NCBI GenBank assembly: GCA_964057225.1 | Contig: OZ059899.1 | Coordinates: 20,034,501 to 20,098,500, forward strand | Source: Auanema rhodensis | Lineage: Eukaryota; Nematoda; Chromadorea; Rhabditida; Rhabditidae | Reading direction: 5' to 3' | DNA length: 64,000 nucleotides | In this document: positions 11,657 through 25,696 of the stretch, in pieces | Layout of the letters: each line of letters opens with the position of its first letter | Position numbering within the stretch: the stretch's first letter is position 1 | Made by a program: the position numbers and the translations under genes | Notes under the pieces: generated by a model | The model's input: the letters and a program-made list of their open reading frames with translations, nothing else | Told to the model about the DNA's origin: nothing | The model's database searches: none

Positions 11657-14600
11657 TTGAAAAAAGATGCATTAGTGTATGTTGAGTTTCCATGTACACT
11701 CAACATTGCTTCCAAAAACATTTTGACAAAAATTTTTCCAAAAAATTTCAAAATAATTTCGCAAAAAGTAGATGTTTTTAGATTCCTTTTTTCAAGGCAA
11801 AGACGATGGACATTGTTATTCAACGAAAAAATTGATTCTGCAGGGTGAAAATCGAGGATATAAGTGTGAACTTATATCAGTTGATATCTCGGTGCATTTT
11901 TAAGCTAGCGCAAATCTGATAACACAGATCGACGCAGCTTAAAAATCCGCATCGAATGCACTATACAACATTGAGAAACGCTTAACACAAAAATTAGTTA
12001 TGATTGTTTGAAAAATGATGCATTAGTGTATGTTGAGTTTCCATGTACACTCAACATTGCTTCCAAAAACATTTTTACAAAAATTTTTCCGGAAAATTTC
12101 GAAATAATTTCGCAAAAAGTAGATGTTTTCAGATTCCTTTTTTCAAGGCAAAGACGATGGACATTGTTATTCAACGAAAAAATTGATTCTGCAGGGTGAA
12201 AATCGAGGATATAAGTGTGAACTTATATCAGTTGATATCTCGGTGCATTTTTAAGCTAGCGCAAATCTGATAACACAGCTCGACGCAGCTTAAAAATCCG
12301 CATCGAATGCACTATACTACATTGAAAAACGCTTAATACAAAAATTAGTTATGATCGTTTGAAAAATGATGCATTAGTGTATGTTGAGTTTCCATGTACA
12401 CTCAACATTGCTTCCAAAAACATTTTTACAAAAATTTTTCCGAAAAATTTCAAAATAATTTCGCAAAAAGTAGATGTTTTTAGATTCCTTTTTTTAAGGC
12501 AAAAACGATGGACAATGTTATTCAACGAAAAAATTAATTCTGCAGGGTGAAAATCGAGGATATAAGTGTGAATTTATATCAGTTGATATCTCGGTGCATT
12601 TTTAAGCTAGCGCAAATCTGATAACACAGCTCGACGCAGCTTAAAAATCCGCATCGAATGCACTATACTACATTGAGAAACGCTTAACACAAAAATTAGT
12701 TATGATTGTTTGAAAAATGATGCATTAGTGTATGTTGAGTTTCCATGTACACTCAACATTGCTTCCAAAAACATTTTTACAAAAATTTTTCCGGAAAATT
12801 TCGAAATAATTTCGCAAAAAGTAGATGTTTTCAGATTCTTTTTTTCAAGGCAAAGACGATGGACATTGTTATTCAACGAAAAAATTGATTCTGCAGGGTG
12901 AAAATCGAGGATATAAGTGTGAACTTATATCAGTTGATATCTCGGTGCATTTTTAAGCTAGCGCAAATCTGATAACACAGATCGACGCAGCTTAAAAATC
13001 CGCATCGAATGCACTATACTACATTGAGAAACGCTTGATAAAAAAATTAGTTATGATCGTTTGAAAAAAGATGCATTAGTGTATGTTGAGTTTCCATGTA
13101 CACTCAACATTGCTTCCAAAAACATTTTGACAAAAATTTTTCCAAAAAATTTCAAAATAATTTCGCAAAAAGTAAATGTTTTTAGATTCCTTTCTCCAAG
13201 GCAAAGACGATGGACAAAGTTATTCAACGAAAAAATTAATTCTGCAGGGTGAAAATCGAGGATATAAGTGTGAACTTATATCAGTTGATATCTCGGTGCA
13301 TTTTTAAGCTAGCGCAAATCTGATAACACAGATCGACGCAGCTTAAAAATCCGCATCGAATGCACTATACAACATTGAGAAACGCTTAACACAAAAATTA
13401 GTTATGATCGTTTGAAAAATGATGCATTAGTGTATGTTGAGTTTCCATGTACACTCAACATTGCTTCCAAAAACATTTTTACAAAAATTTTTCCGAAAAA
13501 TTTCGAAATAATTTCGCAAAAAGTAGATGTTTTTAGATTCCTTTTTTCAAGGCAAAGACGATGGACATTGTTATTCAACGAAAAAATTGATTCTGCAGGG
13601 TGAAAATCGAGGATATAAGTGTGAACTTATATCAGTTGATATCTCGGTGCATTTTTAAGCTAGCGCAAATCTGATAACACAGATCGACGCAGCTTAAAAA
13701 TCCGCATCGAATGCACTATACTACATTGAGAAACGCTTGATACAAAAATTAGTTATGATCGTTTGAAAAAAGATGCATTAGTGTATGTTGAGTTTCCATG
13801 TACACTCAACATTGCTTCCAAAAACATTTTGACAAAAATTTTTCCAAAAAATTTCAAAATAATTTCGCAAAAAGTAAATGTTTTTAGATTCCTTTCTCCA
13901 AGGCAAAGACGATGGACAAAGTTATTCAACGAAAAAATTAATTCTGCAGGGTGAAAATCGAGGATATAAGTGTGAACTTATATCAGTTGATATCTCGGTG
14001 CATTTTTAAGCTAGCGCAAATCTGATAACACAGATCGACGCAGCTTAAAAATCCGCATCGAATGCACTATACTACATTGAGAAACGCTTGATACAAAAAT
14101 TAGTTATGATCGTTTGAAAAAAGATGCATTAGTGTATGTTGAGTTTCCATGTACACTCAACATTGCTTCCAAAAACATTTTGACAAAAATTTTTCCAAAA
14201 AATTTCAAAATAATTTCGCAAAAAGTAAATGTTTTTAGATTCCTTTCTCCAAGGCAAAGACGATGGACAAAGTTATTCAACGAAAAAATTAATTCTGCAG
14301 GGTGAAAATCGAGGATATAAGTGTGAACTTATATCAGTTGATATCTCGGTGCATTTTTAAGCTAGCGCAAATCTGATAACACAGATCGACGCAGCTTAAA
14401 AATCCGCATCGAATGCACTATACTACATTGAGAAACGCTTGATACAAAAATTAGTTATAATCGTTTGAAAAATGATGCATTAGTGTATGTTGAGTTTCCA
14501 TGTACACTCAACATTGCTTCCAAAAACATTTTTACAAAAATTTTTCCGAAAAATTTCAAAATAATTTCGCAAAAAGTAGATGTTTTTAGATTCCTTTTTT

Positions 14601-15517
14601 TAAGGCAAAAACGATGGACAATGTTATTCAACGAAAAAATTAATTCTGCAGGGTGAAAATCGAGGATATAAGTGTGAATTTATATCAGTTGATATCTCGG
14701 TGCATTTTTAAGCTAGCGCAAATCTGATAACACAGCTCGACGCAGCTTAAAAATCCGCATCGAATGCACTATACTACATTGAGAAACGCTTAACACAAAA
14801 ATTAGTTATGATTGTTTGAAAAATGATGCATTAGTGTATGTTGAGTTCCCATGTACACTCAACATTGCTTCCAAAAACATTTTTACAAAAATTTTTCCGG
14901 AAAATTTCGAAATAATTTCGCAAAAAGTAGATGTTTTCAGATTCTTTTTTTCAAGGCAAAGACGATGGACATTGTTATTCAACGAAAAAATTGATTCTGC
15001 AGGGTGAAAATCGAGGATATAAGTGTGAACTTATATCAGTTGATATCTCGGTGCATTTTTAAGCTAGCGCAAATCTGATAACACAGCTCGACGCAGCTTA
15101 AAAATCCGCATCGAATGCACTATACTACATTGAAAAACGCTTAATACAAAAATTAGTTATGATCGTTTGAAAAATGATGCATTAGTGTATGTTGAGTTTC
15201 CATGTACACTCAACATTGCTTCCAAAAACATTTTTACAAAAATTTTTCCGAAAAATTTCAAAATAATTTCGCAAAAAGTAGATGTTTTTAGATTCCTTTT
15301 TTTAAGGCAAAAACGATGGACAATGTTATTCAACGAAAAAATTAATTCTGCAGGGTGAAAATCGAGGATATAAGTGTGAATTTATATCAGTTGATATCTC
15401 GGTGCATTTTTAAGCTAGCGCAAATCTGATAACACAGATCGACGCAGCTTAAAACTCCGCATCGAATGCACTATACTACATTGAGAAACGCTTGATACAA
15501 AAATTAGTTATGATCGT

Positions 15518-15709
15518 TTGAAAAAAGATGCATTAGTGTATGTTGAGTTTCCATGTACACTCAACATTGCTTCCAAAAACATTTTTACAAAAATTTTTCC
15601 GGAAAATTTCAAAATAATTTCGCAAAAAGTAAATGTTTTTAGATTCCTTTCTCCAAGGCAAAGACGATGGACAAAGTTATTCAACGAAAAAATTAATTCT
15701 GCAGGGTGA
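15518..15709 (+). repeat. Mosaic Sat351 copy (D-like then B-like)
   Basis: This copy begins as aaaaaag (as in F or B), carries tttttac and ccggaaa (D markers), then switches to tcaaaat, gtaaat, tctcc and acaaag (B markers). The switch lies between about 15602 and 15609. It fits gene conversion or crossing over between two neighbouring families. The surrounding order, 15518 to 18676, matches 30260 to 33418 at an offset of 42 units, where an ordinary B copy occupies this position. Confidence 0.7.
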
Positions 15710-18700
15710 AAATCGAGGATATAAGTGTGAACTTATATCAGTTGATATCTCGGTGCATTTTTAAGCTAGCGCAAATCTGATAACACAGATCGACGCAGCT
15801 TAAAAATCCGCATCGAATGCACTATACAACATTGAGAAACGCTTAACACAAAAATTAGTTATGATCGTTTGAAAAATGATGCATTAGTGTATGTTGAGTT
15901 TCCATGTACACTCAACATTGCTTCCAAAAACATTTTTACAAAAATTTTTCCGAAAAATTTCGAAATAATTTCGCAAAAAGTAGATGTTTTTAGATTCCTT
16001 TTTTCAAGGCAAAGACGATGGACATTGTTATTCAACGAAAAAATTGATTCTGCAGGGTGAAAATCGAGGATATAAGTGTGAACTTATATCAGTTGATATC
16101 TCGGTGCATTTTTAAGCTAGCGCAAATCTGATAACACAGATCGACGCAGCTTAAAAATCCGCATCGAATGCACTATACTACATTGAGAAACGCTTGATAC
16201 AAAAATTAGTTATGATCGTTTGAAAAAAGATGCATTAGTGTATGTTGAGTTTCCATGTACACTCAACATTGCTTCCAAAAACATTTTGACAAAAATTTTT
16301 CCAAAAAATTTCAAAATAATTTCGCAAAAAGTAAATGTTTTTAGATTCCTTTCTCCAAGGCAAAGACGATGGACAAAGTTATTCAACGAAAAAATTAATT
16401 CTGCAGGGTGAAAATCGAGGATATAAGTGTGAACTTATATCAGTTGATATCTCGGTGCATTTTTAAGCTAGCGCAAATCTGATAACACAGATCGACGCAG
16501 CTTAAAAATCCGCATCGAATGCACTATACTACATTGAGAAACGCTTGATACAAAAATTAGTTATGATCGTTTGAAAAAAGATGCATTAGTGTATGTTGAG
16601 TTTCCATGTACACTCAACATTGCTTCCAAAAACATTTTGACAAAAATTTTTCCAAAAAATTTCAAAATAATTTCGCAAAAAGTAAATGTTTTTAGATTCC
16701 TTTCTCCAAGGCAAAGACGATGGACAAAGTTATTCAACGAAAAAATTAATTCTGCAGGGTGAAAATCGAGGATATAAGTGTGAACTTATATCAGTTGATA
16801 TCTCGGTGCATTTTTAAGCTAGCGCAAATCTGATAACACAGATCGACGCAGCTTAAAAATCCGCATCGAATGCACTATACTACATTGAGAAACGCTTGAT
16901 ACAAAAATTAGTTATGATCGTTTGAAAAAAGATGCATTAGTGTATGTTGAGTTTCCATGTACACTCAACATTGCTTCCAAAAACATTTTGACAAAAATTT
17001 TTCCAAAAAATTTCAAAATAATTTCGCAAAAAGTAGATGTTTTTAGATTCCTTTTTTCAAGGCAAAGACGATGGACATTGTTATTCAACGAAAAAATTGA
17101 TTCTGCAGGGTGAAAATCGAGGATATAAGTGTGAACTTATATCAGTTGATATCTCGGTGCATTTTTAAGCTAGCGCAAATCTGATAACACAGATCGACGC
17201 AGCTTAAAAATCCGCATCGAATGCACTATACAACATTGAGAAACGCTTAACACAAAAATTAGTTATGATTGTTTGAAAAATGATGCATTAGTGTATGTTG
17301 AGTTTCCATGTACACTCAACATTGCTTCCAAAAACATTTTTACAAAAATTTTTCCGGAAAATTTCGAAATAATTTCGCAAAAAGTAGATGTTTTCAGATT
17401 CCTTTTTTCAAGGCAAAGACGATGGACATTGTTATTCAACGAAAAAATTGATTCTGCAGGGTGAAAATCGAGGATATAAGTGTGAACTTATATCAGTTGA
17501 TATCTCGGTGCATTTTTAAGCTAGCGCAAATCTGATAACACAGCTCGACGCAGCTTAAAAATCCGCATCGAATGCACTATACTACATTGAAAAACGCTTA
17601 ATACAAAAATTAGTTATGATCGTTTGAAAAATGATGCATTAGTGTATGTTGAGTTTCCATGTACACTCAACATTGCTTCCAAAAACATTTTTACAAAAAT
17701 TTTTCCGAAAAATTTCAAAATAATTTCGCAAAAAGTAGATGTTTTTAGATTCCTTTTTTTAAGGCAAAAACGATGGACAATGTTATTCAACGAAAAAATT
17801 AATTCTGCAGGGTGAAAATCGAGGATATAAGTGTGAATTTATATCAGTTGATATCTCGGTGCATTTTTAAGCTAGCGCAAATCTGATAACACAGCTCGAC
17901 GCAGCTTAAAAATCCGCATCGGATGCACTATACTACATTGAGAAACGCTTAACACAAAAATTAGTTATGATTGTTTGAAAAATGATGCATTAGTGTATGT
18001 TGAGTTTCCATGTACACTCAACATTGCTTCCAAAAACATTTTTACAAAAATTTTTCCGGAAAATTTCGAAATAATTTCGCAAAAAGTAGATGTTTTCAGA
18101 TTCCTTTTTTCAAGGCAAAGACGATGGACATTGTTATTCAACGAAAAAATTGATTCTGCAGGGTGAAAATCGAGGATATAAGTGTGAACTTATATCAGTT
18201 GATATCTCGGTGCATTTTTAAGCTAGCGCAAATCTGATAACACAGCTCGACGCAGCTTAAAAATCCGCATCGAATGCACTATACTACATTGAAAAACGCT
18301 TAATACAAAAATTAGTTATGATCGTTTGAAAAATGATGCATTAGTGTATGTTGAGTTTCCATGTACACTCAACATTGCTTCCAAAAACATTTTTACAAAA
18401 ATTTTTCCGAAAAATTTCAAAATAATTTCGCAAAAAGTAGATGTTTTTAGATTCCTTTTTTTAAGGCAAAAACGATGGACAATGTTATTCAACGAAAAAA
18501 TTAATTCTGCAGGGTGAAAATCGAGGATATAAGTGTGAATTTATATCAGTTGATATCTCGGTGCATTTTTAAGCTAGCGCAAATCTGATAACACAGCTCG
18601 ACGCAGCTTAAAAATCCGCATCGAATGCACTATACTACATTGAGAAACGCTTAACACAAAAATTAGTTATGATTGTTTGAAAAATGATGCATTAGTGTAT

Positions 18701-21133
18701 GTTGAGTTTCCATGTACACTCAACATTGCTTCCAAAAACATTTTTACAAAAATTTTTCCGGAAAATTTCGAAATAATTTCGCAAAAAGTAGATGTTTTCA
18801 GATTCCTTTTTTCAAGGCAAAGACGATGGACATTGTTATTCAACGAAAAAATTGATTCTGCAGGGTGAAAATCGAGGATATAAGTGTGAACTTATATCAG
18901 TTGATATCTCGGTGCATTTTTAAGCTAGCGCAAATCTGATAACACAGATCGACGCAGCTTAAAAATCCGCATCGAATGCACTATACTTCATTGAGAAACG
19001 CTTGATACAAAAATTAGTTATGATCGTTTGAAAAAAGATGCATTAGTGTATGTTGAGTTTCCATGTACACTCAACATTGCTTCCAAAAACATTTTGACAA
19101 AAATTTTTCCAAAAAATTTCAAAATAATTTCGCAAAAAGTAAATGTTTTAAGATTCCTTTCTCCAAGGCAAAGACGATGGACAAAGTTATTCAACGAAAA
19201 AATTAATTCTGCAGGGTGAAAATCGAGGATATAAGTGTGAACTTATATCAGTTGATATCTCGGTGCATTTTTAAGCTAGCGCAAATCTGATAACACAGAT
19301 CGACGCAGCTTAAAACTCCGCATCGAATGCACTATACTACATTGAGAAACGCTTGATACAAAAATTAGTTATGATCGTTTGAAAAAAGATGCATTAGTGT
19401 ATGTTGAGTTTCCATGTACACTCAACATTGCTTCCAAAAACATTTTTACAAAAATTTTTCCGGAAAATTTCGAAATAATTTCGCAAAAAGTAGATGTTTT
19501 CAGATTCCTTTTTTCAAGGCAAAGACGATGGACATTGTTATTCAACGAAAAAATTGATTCTGCAGGGTGAAAATCGAGGATATAAGTGTGAACTTATATC
19601 AGTTGATATCTCGGTGCATTTTTAAGCTAGCGCAAATCTGATAACACAGCTCGACGCAGCTTAAAAATCCGCATCGAATGCACTATACTACATTGAAAAA
19701 CGCTTAATACAAAAATTAGTTATGATCGTTTGAAAAATGATGCATTAGTGTATGTTGAGTTTCCATGTACACTCAACATTGCTTCCAAAAACATTTTTAC
19801 AAAAATTTTTCCGAAAAATTTCAAAATAATTTCGCAAAAAGTAGATGTTTTTAGATTCCTTTTTTCAAGGCAAAGACGATGGACATTGTTATTCAACGAA
19901 AAAATTGATTCTGCAGGGTGAAAATCGAGGATATAAGTGTGAACTTATATCAGTTGATATCTCGGTGCATTTTTAAGCTAGCGCAAATCTGATAACACAG
20001 ATCGACGCAGCTTAAAAATCCGCATCGAATGCACTATACAACATTGAGAAACGCTTAACACAAAAATTAGTTATGATTGTTTGAAAAATGATGCATTAGT
20101 GTATGTTGAGTTTCCATGTACACTCAACATTGCTTCCAAAAACATTTTTACAAAAATTTTTCCGGAAAATTTCGAAATAATTTCGCAAAAATTAGATGTT
20201 TTCAGATTCCTTTTTTCAAGGCAAAGACGATGGACATTGTTATTCAACGAAAAAATTGATTCTGCAGGGTGAAAATCGAGGATATAAGTGTGAACTTATA
20301 TCAGTTGATATCTCGGTGCATTTTTAAGCTAGCGCAAATCTGATAACACAGCTCGACGCAGCTTAAAAATCCGCATCGAATGCACTATACTACATTGAAA
20401 AACGCTTAATACAAAAATTAGTTATGATCGTTTGAAAAATGATGCATTAGTGTATGTTGAGTTTCCATGTACACTCAACATTGCTTCCAAAAACATTTTT
20501 ACAAAAATTTTTCCGAAAAATTTCAAAATAATTTCGCAAAAAGTAGATGTTTTTAGATTCCTTTTTTTAAGGCAAAAACGATGGACAATGTTATTCAACG
20601 AAAAAATTAATTCTGCAGGGTGAAAATCGAGGATATAAGTGTGAATTTATATCAGTTGATATCTCGGTGCATTTTTAAGCTAGCGCAAATCTGATAACAC
20701 AGCTCGACGCAGCTTAAAAATCCGCATCGAATGCACTATACTACATTGAAAAACGCTTAATACAAAAATTAGTTATGATCGTTTGAAAAATGATGCATTA
20801 GTGTATGTTGAGTTTCCATGTACACTCAACATTGCTTCCAAAAACATTTTTACAAAAATTTTTCCGAAAAATTTCAAAATAATTTCGCAAAAAGTAGATG
20901 TTTTTAGATTCCTTTTTTTAAGGCAAAAACGATGGACAATGTTATTCAACGAAAAAATTAATTCTGCAGGGTGAAAATCGAGGATATAAGTGTGAATTTA
21001 TATCAGTTGATATCTCGGTGCATTTTTAAGCTAGCGCAAATCTGATAACACAGATCGACGCAGCTTAAAAATCCGCATCGAATGCACTATACTACATTGA
21101 AAAACGCTTAATACAAAAATTAGTTATGATCGT

Positions 21134-24100
21134 TTGAAAAATGATGCATTAGTGTATGTTGAGTTTCCATGTACACTCAACATTGCTTCCAAAAACATTT
21201 TTACAAAAATTTTTCCGAAAAATTTCAAAATAATTTCGCAAAAAGTAGATGTTTTTAGATTCCTTTTTTCAAGGCAAAGACGATGGACATTGTTATTCAA
21301 CGAAAAAATTGATTCTGCAGGGTGAAAATCGAGGATATAAGTGTGAACTTATATCAGTTGATATCTCGGTGCATTTTTAAGCTAGCGCAAATCTGATAAC
21401 ACAGATCGACGCAGCTTAAAAATCCGCATCGAATGCACTATACAACATTGAGAAACGCTTAACACAAAAATTAGTTATGATTGTTTGAAAAATGATGCAT
21501 TAGTGTATGTTGAGTTTCCATGTACACTCAACATTGCTTCCAAAAACATTTTTACAAAAATTTTTCCGGAAAATTTCGAAATAATTTCGCAAAAAGTAGA
21601 TGTTTTCAGATTCCTTTTTTCAAGGCAAAGACGATGGACATTGTTATTCAACGAAAAAATTGATTCTGCAGGGTGAAAATCGAGGATATAAGTGTGAACT
21701 TATATCAGTTGATATCTCGGTGCATTTTTAAGCTAGCGCAAATCTGATAACACAGCTCGACGCAGCTTAAAAATCCGCATCGAATGCACTATACTACATT
21801 GAAAAACGCTTAATACAAAAATTAGTTATGATCGTTTGAAAAATGATGCATTAGTGTATGTTGAGTTTCCATGTACACTCAACATTGCTTCCAAAAACAT
21901 TTTTACAAAAATTTTTCCGAAAAATTTCAAAATAATTTCGCAAAAAGTAGATGTTTTTAGATTCCTTTTTTTAAGGCAAAAACGATGGACAATGTTATTC
22001 AACGAAAAAATTAATTCTGCAGGGTGAAAATCGAGGATATAAGTGTGAATTTATATCAGTTGATATCTCGGTGCATTTTTAAGCTAGCGCAAATCTGATA
22101 ACACAGCTCGACGCAGCTTAAAAATCCGCATCGAATGCACTATACTACATTGAAAAACGCTTAATACAAAAATTAGTTATGATCGTTTGAAAAATGATGC
22201 ATTAGTGTATGTTGAGTTTCCATGTACACTCAACATTGCTTCCAAAAACATTTTTACAAAAATTTTTCCGAAAAATTTCAAAATAATTTCGCAAAAAGTA
22301 GATGTTTTTAGATTCCTTTTTTTAAGGCAAAAACGATGGACAATGTTATTCAACGAAAAAATTAATTCTGCAGGGTGAAAATCGAGGATATAAGTGTGAA
22401 TTTATATCAGTTGATATCTCGGTGCATTTTTAAGCTAGCGCAAATCTGATAACACAGATCGACGCAGCTTAAAACTCCGCATCGAATGCACTATACTACA
22501 TTGAGAAACGCTTGATACAAAAATTAGTTATGATCGTTTGAAAAAAGATGCATTAGTGTATGTTGAGTTTCCATGTACACTCAACATTGCTTCCAAAAAC
22601 ATTTTGACAAAAATTTTTCCAAAAAATTTCAAAATAATTTCGCAAAAAGTAGATGTTTTTAGATTCCTTTTTTCAAGGCAAAGACGATGGACATTGTTAT
22701 TCAACGAAAAAATTGATTCTGCAGGGTGAAAATCGAGGATATAAGTGTGAACTTATATCAGTTGATATCTCGGTGCATTTTTAAGCTAGCGCAAATCTGA
22801 TAACACAGATCGACGCAGCTTAAAAATCCGCATCGAATGCACTATACAACATTGAGAAACGCTTAACACAAAAATTAGTTATGATTGTTTGAAAAATGAT
22901 GCATTAGTGTATGTTGAGTTTCCATGTACACTCAACATTGCTTCCAAAAACATTTTTACAAAAATTTTTCCGGAAAATTTCGAAATAATTTCGCAAAAAG
23001 TAGATGTTTTCAGATTCCTTTTTTCAAAGCAAAGACGATGGACATTGTTATTCAACGAAAAAATTGATTCTGCAGGGTGAAAATCGAGGATATAAGTGTG
23101 AACTTATATCAGTTGATATCTCGGTGCATTTTTAAGCTAGCGCAAATCTGATAACACAGATCGACGCAGCTTAAAAATCCGCATCGAATGCACTATACTT
23201 CATTGAGAAACGCTTGATACAAAAATTAGTTATGATCGTTTGAAAAAAGATGCATTAGTGTATGTTGAGTTTCCATGTACACTCAACATTGCTTCCAAAA
23301 ACATTTTGACAAAAATTTTTCCAAAAAATTTCAAAATAATTTCGCAAAAAGGAAATGTTTTAAGATTCCTTTCTCCAAGGCAAAGACGATGGACAAAGTT
23401 ATTCAACGAAAAAATTAATTCTGCAGGGTGAAAATCGAGGATATAAGTGTGAACTTATATCAGTTGATATCTCGGTGCATTTTTAAGCTAGCGCAAATCT
23501 GATAACACAGATCGACGCAGCTTAAAAATCCGCATCGAATGCACTATACAACATTGAGAAACGCTCAACACAAAAATTAGTTATGATCGTTTGAAAAATG
23601 ATGCATTAGTGTATGTTGAGTTTCCATGTACACTCAACATTGCTTCCAAAAACATTTTTACAAAAATTTTTCCGAAAAATTTCGAAATAATTTCGCAAAA
23701 AGTAGATGTTTTTAGATTCCTTTTTTCAAGGCAAAGACGATGGACATTGTTATTCAACGAAAAAATTGATTCTGCAGGGTGAAAATCGAGGATATAAGTG
23801 TGAACTTATATCAGTTGATATCTCGGTGCATTTTTAAGCTAGCGCAAATCTGATAACACAGATCGACGCAGCTTAAAAATCCGCATCGAATGCACTATAC
23901 AACATTGAGAAACGCTTAACACAAAAATTAGTTATGATTGTTTGAAAAATGATGCATTAGTGTATGTTGAGTTTCCATGTACACTCAACATTGCTTCCAA
24001 AAACATTTTTACAAAAATTTTTCCGAAAAATTTCAAGATAATTTCGCAAAAAGTAGATGTTTATAGATTCCTTTTTTTAAGGCAAAGACGATGGACAATG

Positions 24101-25696
24101 TTATTCAACGAAAAAATTAATTCTGCAGGGTGAAAATCGAGGATATAAGTGTGAATTTATATCAGTTGATATCTCGGTGCATTTTTAAGCTAGCGCAAAT
24201 CTGATAACACAGATCGACGCAGCTTAAAAATCCGCATCGAATGCACTATACTACATTGAGAAACGCTTGATAAAAAAATTAGTTATGATCGTTTGAAAAA
24301 AGATGCATTAGTGTATGTTGAGTTTCCATGTACACTCAACATTGCTTCCAAAAACATTTTGACAAAAATTTTTCCAAAAAATTTCAAAATAATTTCGCAA
24401 AAAGTAAATGTTTTTAGATTCCTTTCTCCAAGGCAAAGACGATGGACAAAGTTATTCAACGAAAAAATTAATTCTGCAGGGTGAAAATCGAGGATATAAG
24501 TGTGAACTTATATCAGTTGATATCTCGGTGCATTTTTAAGCTAGCGCAAATCTGATAACACAGATCGACGCAGCTTAAAAATCCGCATCGAATGCACTAT
24601 ACAACATTGAGAAACGCTTAACACAAAAATTAGTTATGATCGTTTGAAAAATGATGCATTAGTGTATGTTGAGTTTCCATGTACACTCAACATTGCTTCC
24701 AAAAACATTTTTACAAAAATTTTTCCGAAAAATTTCGAAATAATTTCGCAAAAAGTAGATGTTTTTAGATTCCTTTTTTCAAGGCAAAGACGATGGACAT
24801 TGTTATTCAACGAAAAAATTGATTCTGCAGGGTGAAAATCGAGGATATAAGTGTGAACTTATATCAGTTGATATCTCGGTGCATTTTTAAGCTAGCGCAA
24901 ATCTGATAACACAGATCGACGCAGCTTAAAAATCCGCATCGAATGCACTATACTACATTGAGAAACGCTTGATACAAAAATTAGTTATGATCGTTTGAAA
25001 AAAGATGCATTAGTGTATGTTGAGTTTCCATGTACACTCAACATTGCTTCCAAAAACATTTTGACAAAAATTTTTCCAAAAAATTTCAAAATAATTTCGC
25101 AAAAAGTAAATGTTTTTAGATTCCTTTCTCCAAGGCAAAGACGATGGACAAAGTTATTCAACGAAAAAATTAATTCTGCAGGGTGAAAATCGAGGATATA
25201 AGTGTGAACTTATATCAGTTGATATCTCGGTGCATTTTTAAGCTAGCGCAAATCTGATAACACAGATCGACGCAGCTTAAAAATCCGCATCGAATGCACT
25301 ATACTACATTGAGAAACGCTTGATACAAAAATTAGTTATGATCGTTTGAAAAAAGATGCATTAGTGTATGTTGAGTTTCCATGTACACTCAACATTGCTT
25401 CCAAAAACATTTTGACAAAAATTTTTCCAAAAAATTTCAAAATAATTTCGCAAAAAGTAAATGTTTTTAGATTCCTTTCTCCAAGGCAAAGACGATGGAC
25501 AAAGTTATTCAACGAAAAAATTAATTCTGCAGGGTGAAAATCGAGGATATAAGTGTGAACTTATATCAGTTGATATCTCGGTGCATTTTTAAGCTAGCTC
25601 AAATCTGATAACACAGATCGACGCAGCTTAAAAATCCGCATCGAATGCACTATACTACATTGAGAAACGCTTGATACAAAAATTAGTTATGATCGT
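21134..25696 (+). repeat. 13-copy block, second instance
   Basis: This is the counterpart of the block at 7094. It carries its own private changes, including Gly for Val in the frame at 23240, aagcaaag for aggcaaag at 22889 and a Phe-to-Tyr change at 23942. It also has gctcaacac where the first block has gcttaacac before the C copy. The duplication is therefore older than these point mutations. Its first copy is an E-5'/A-3' mosaic instead of F. Confidence 0.75.
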
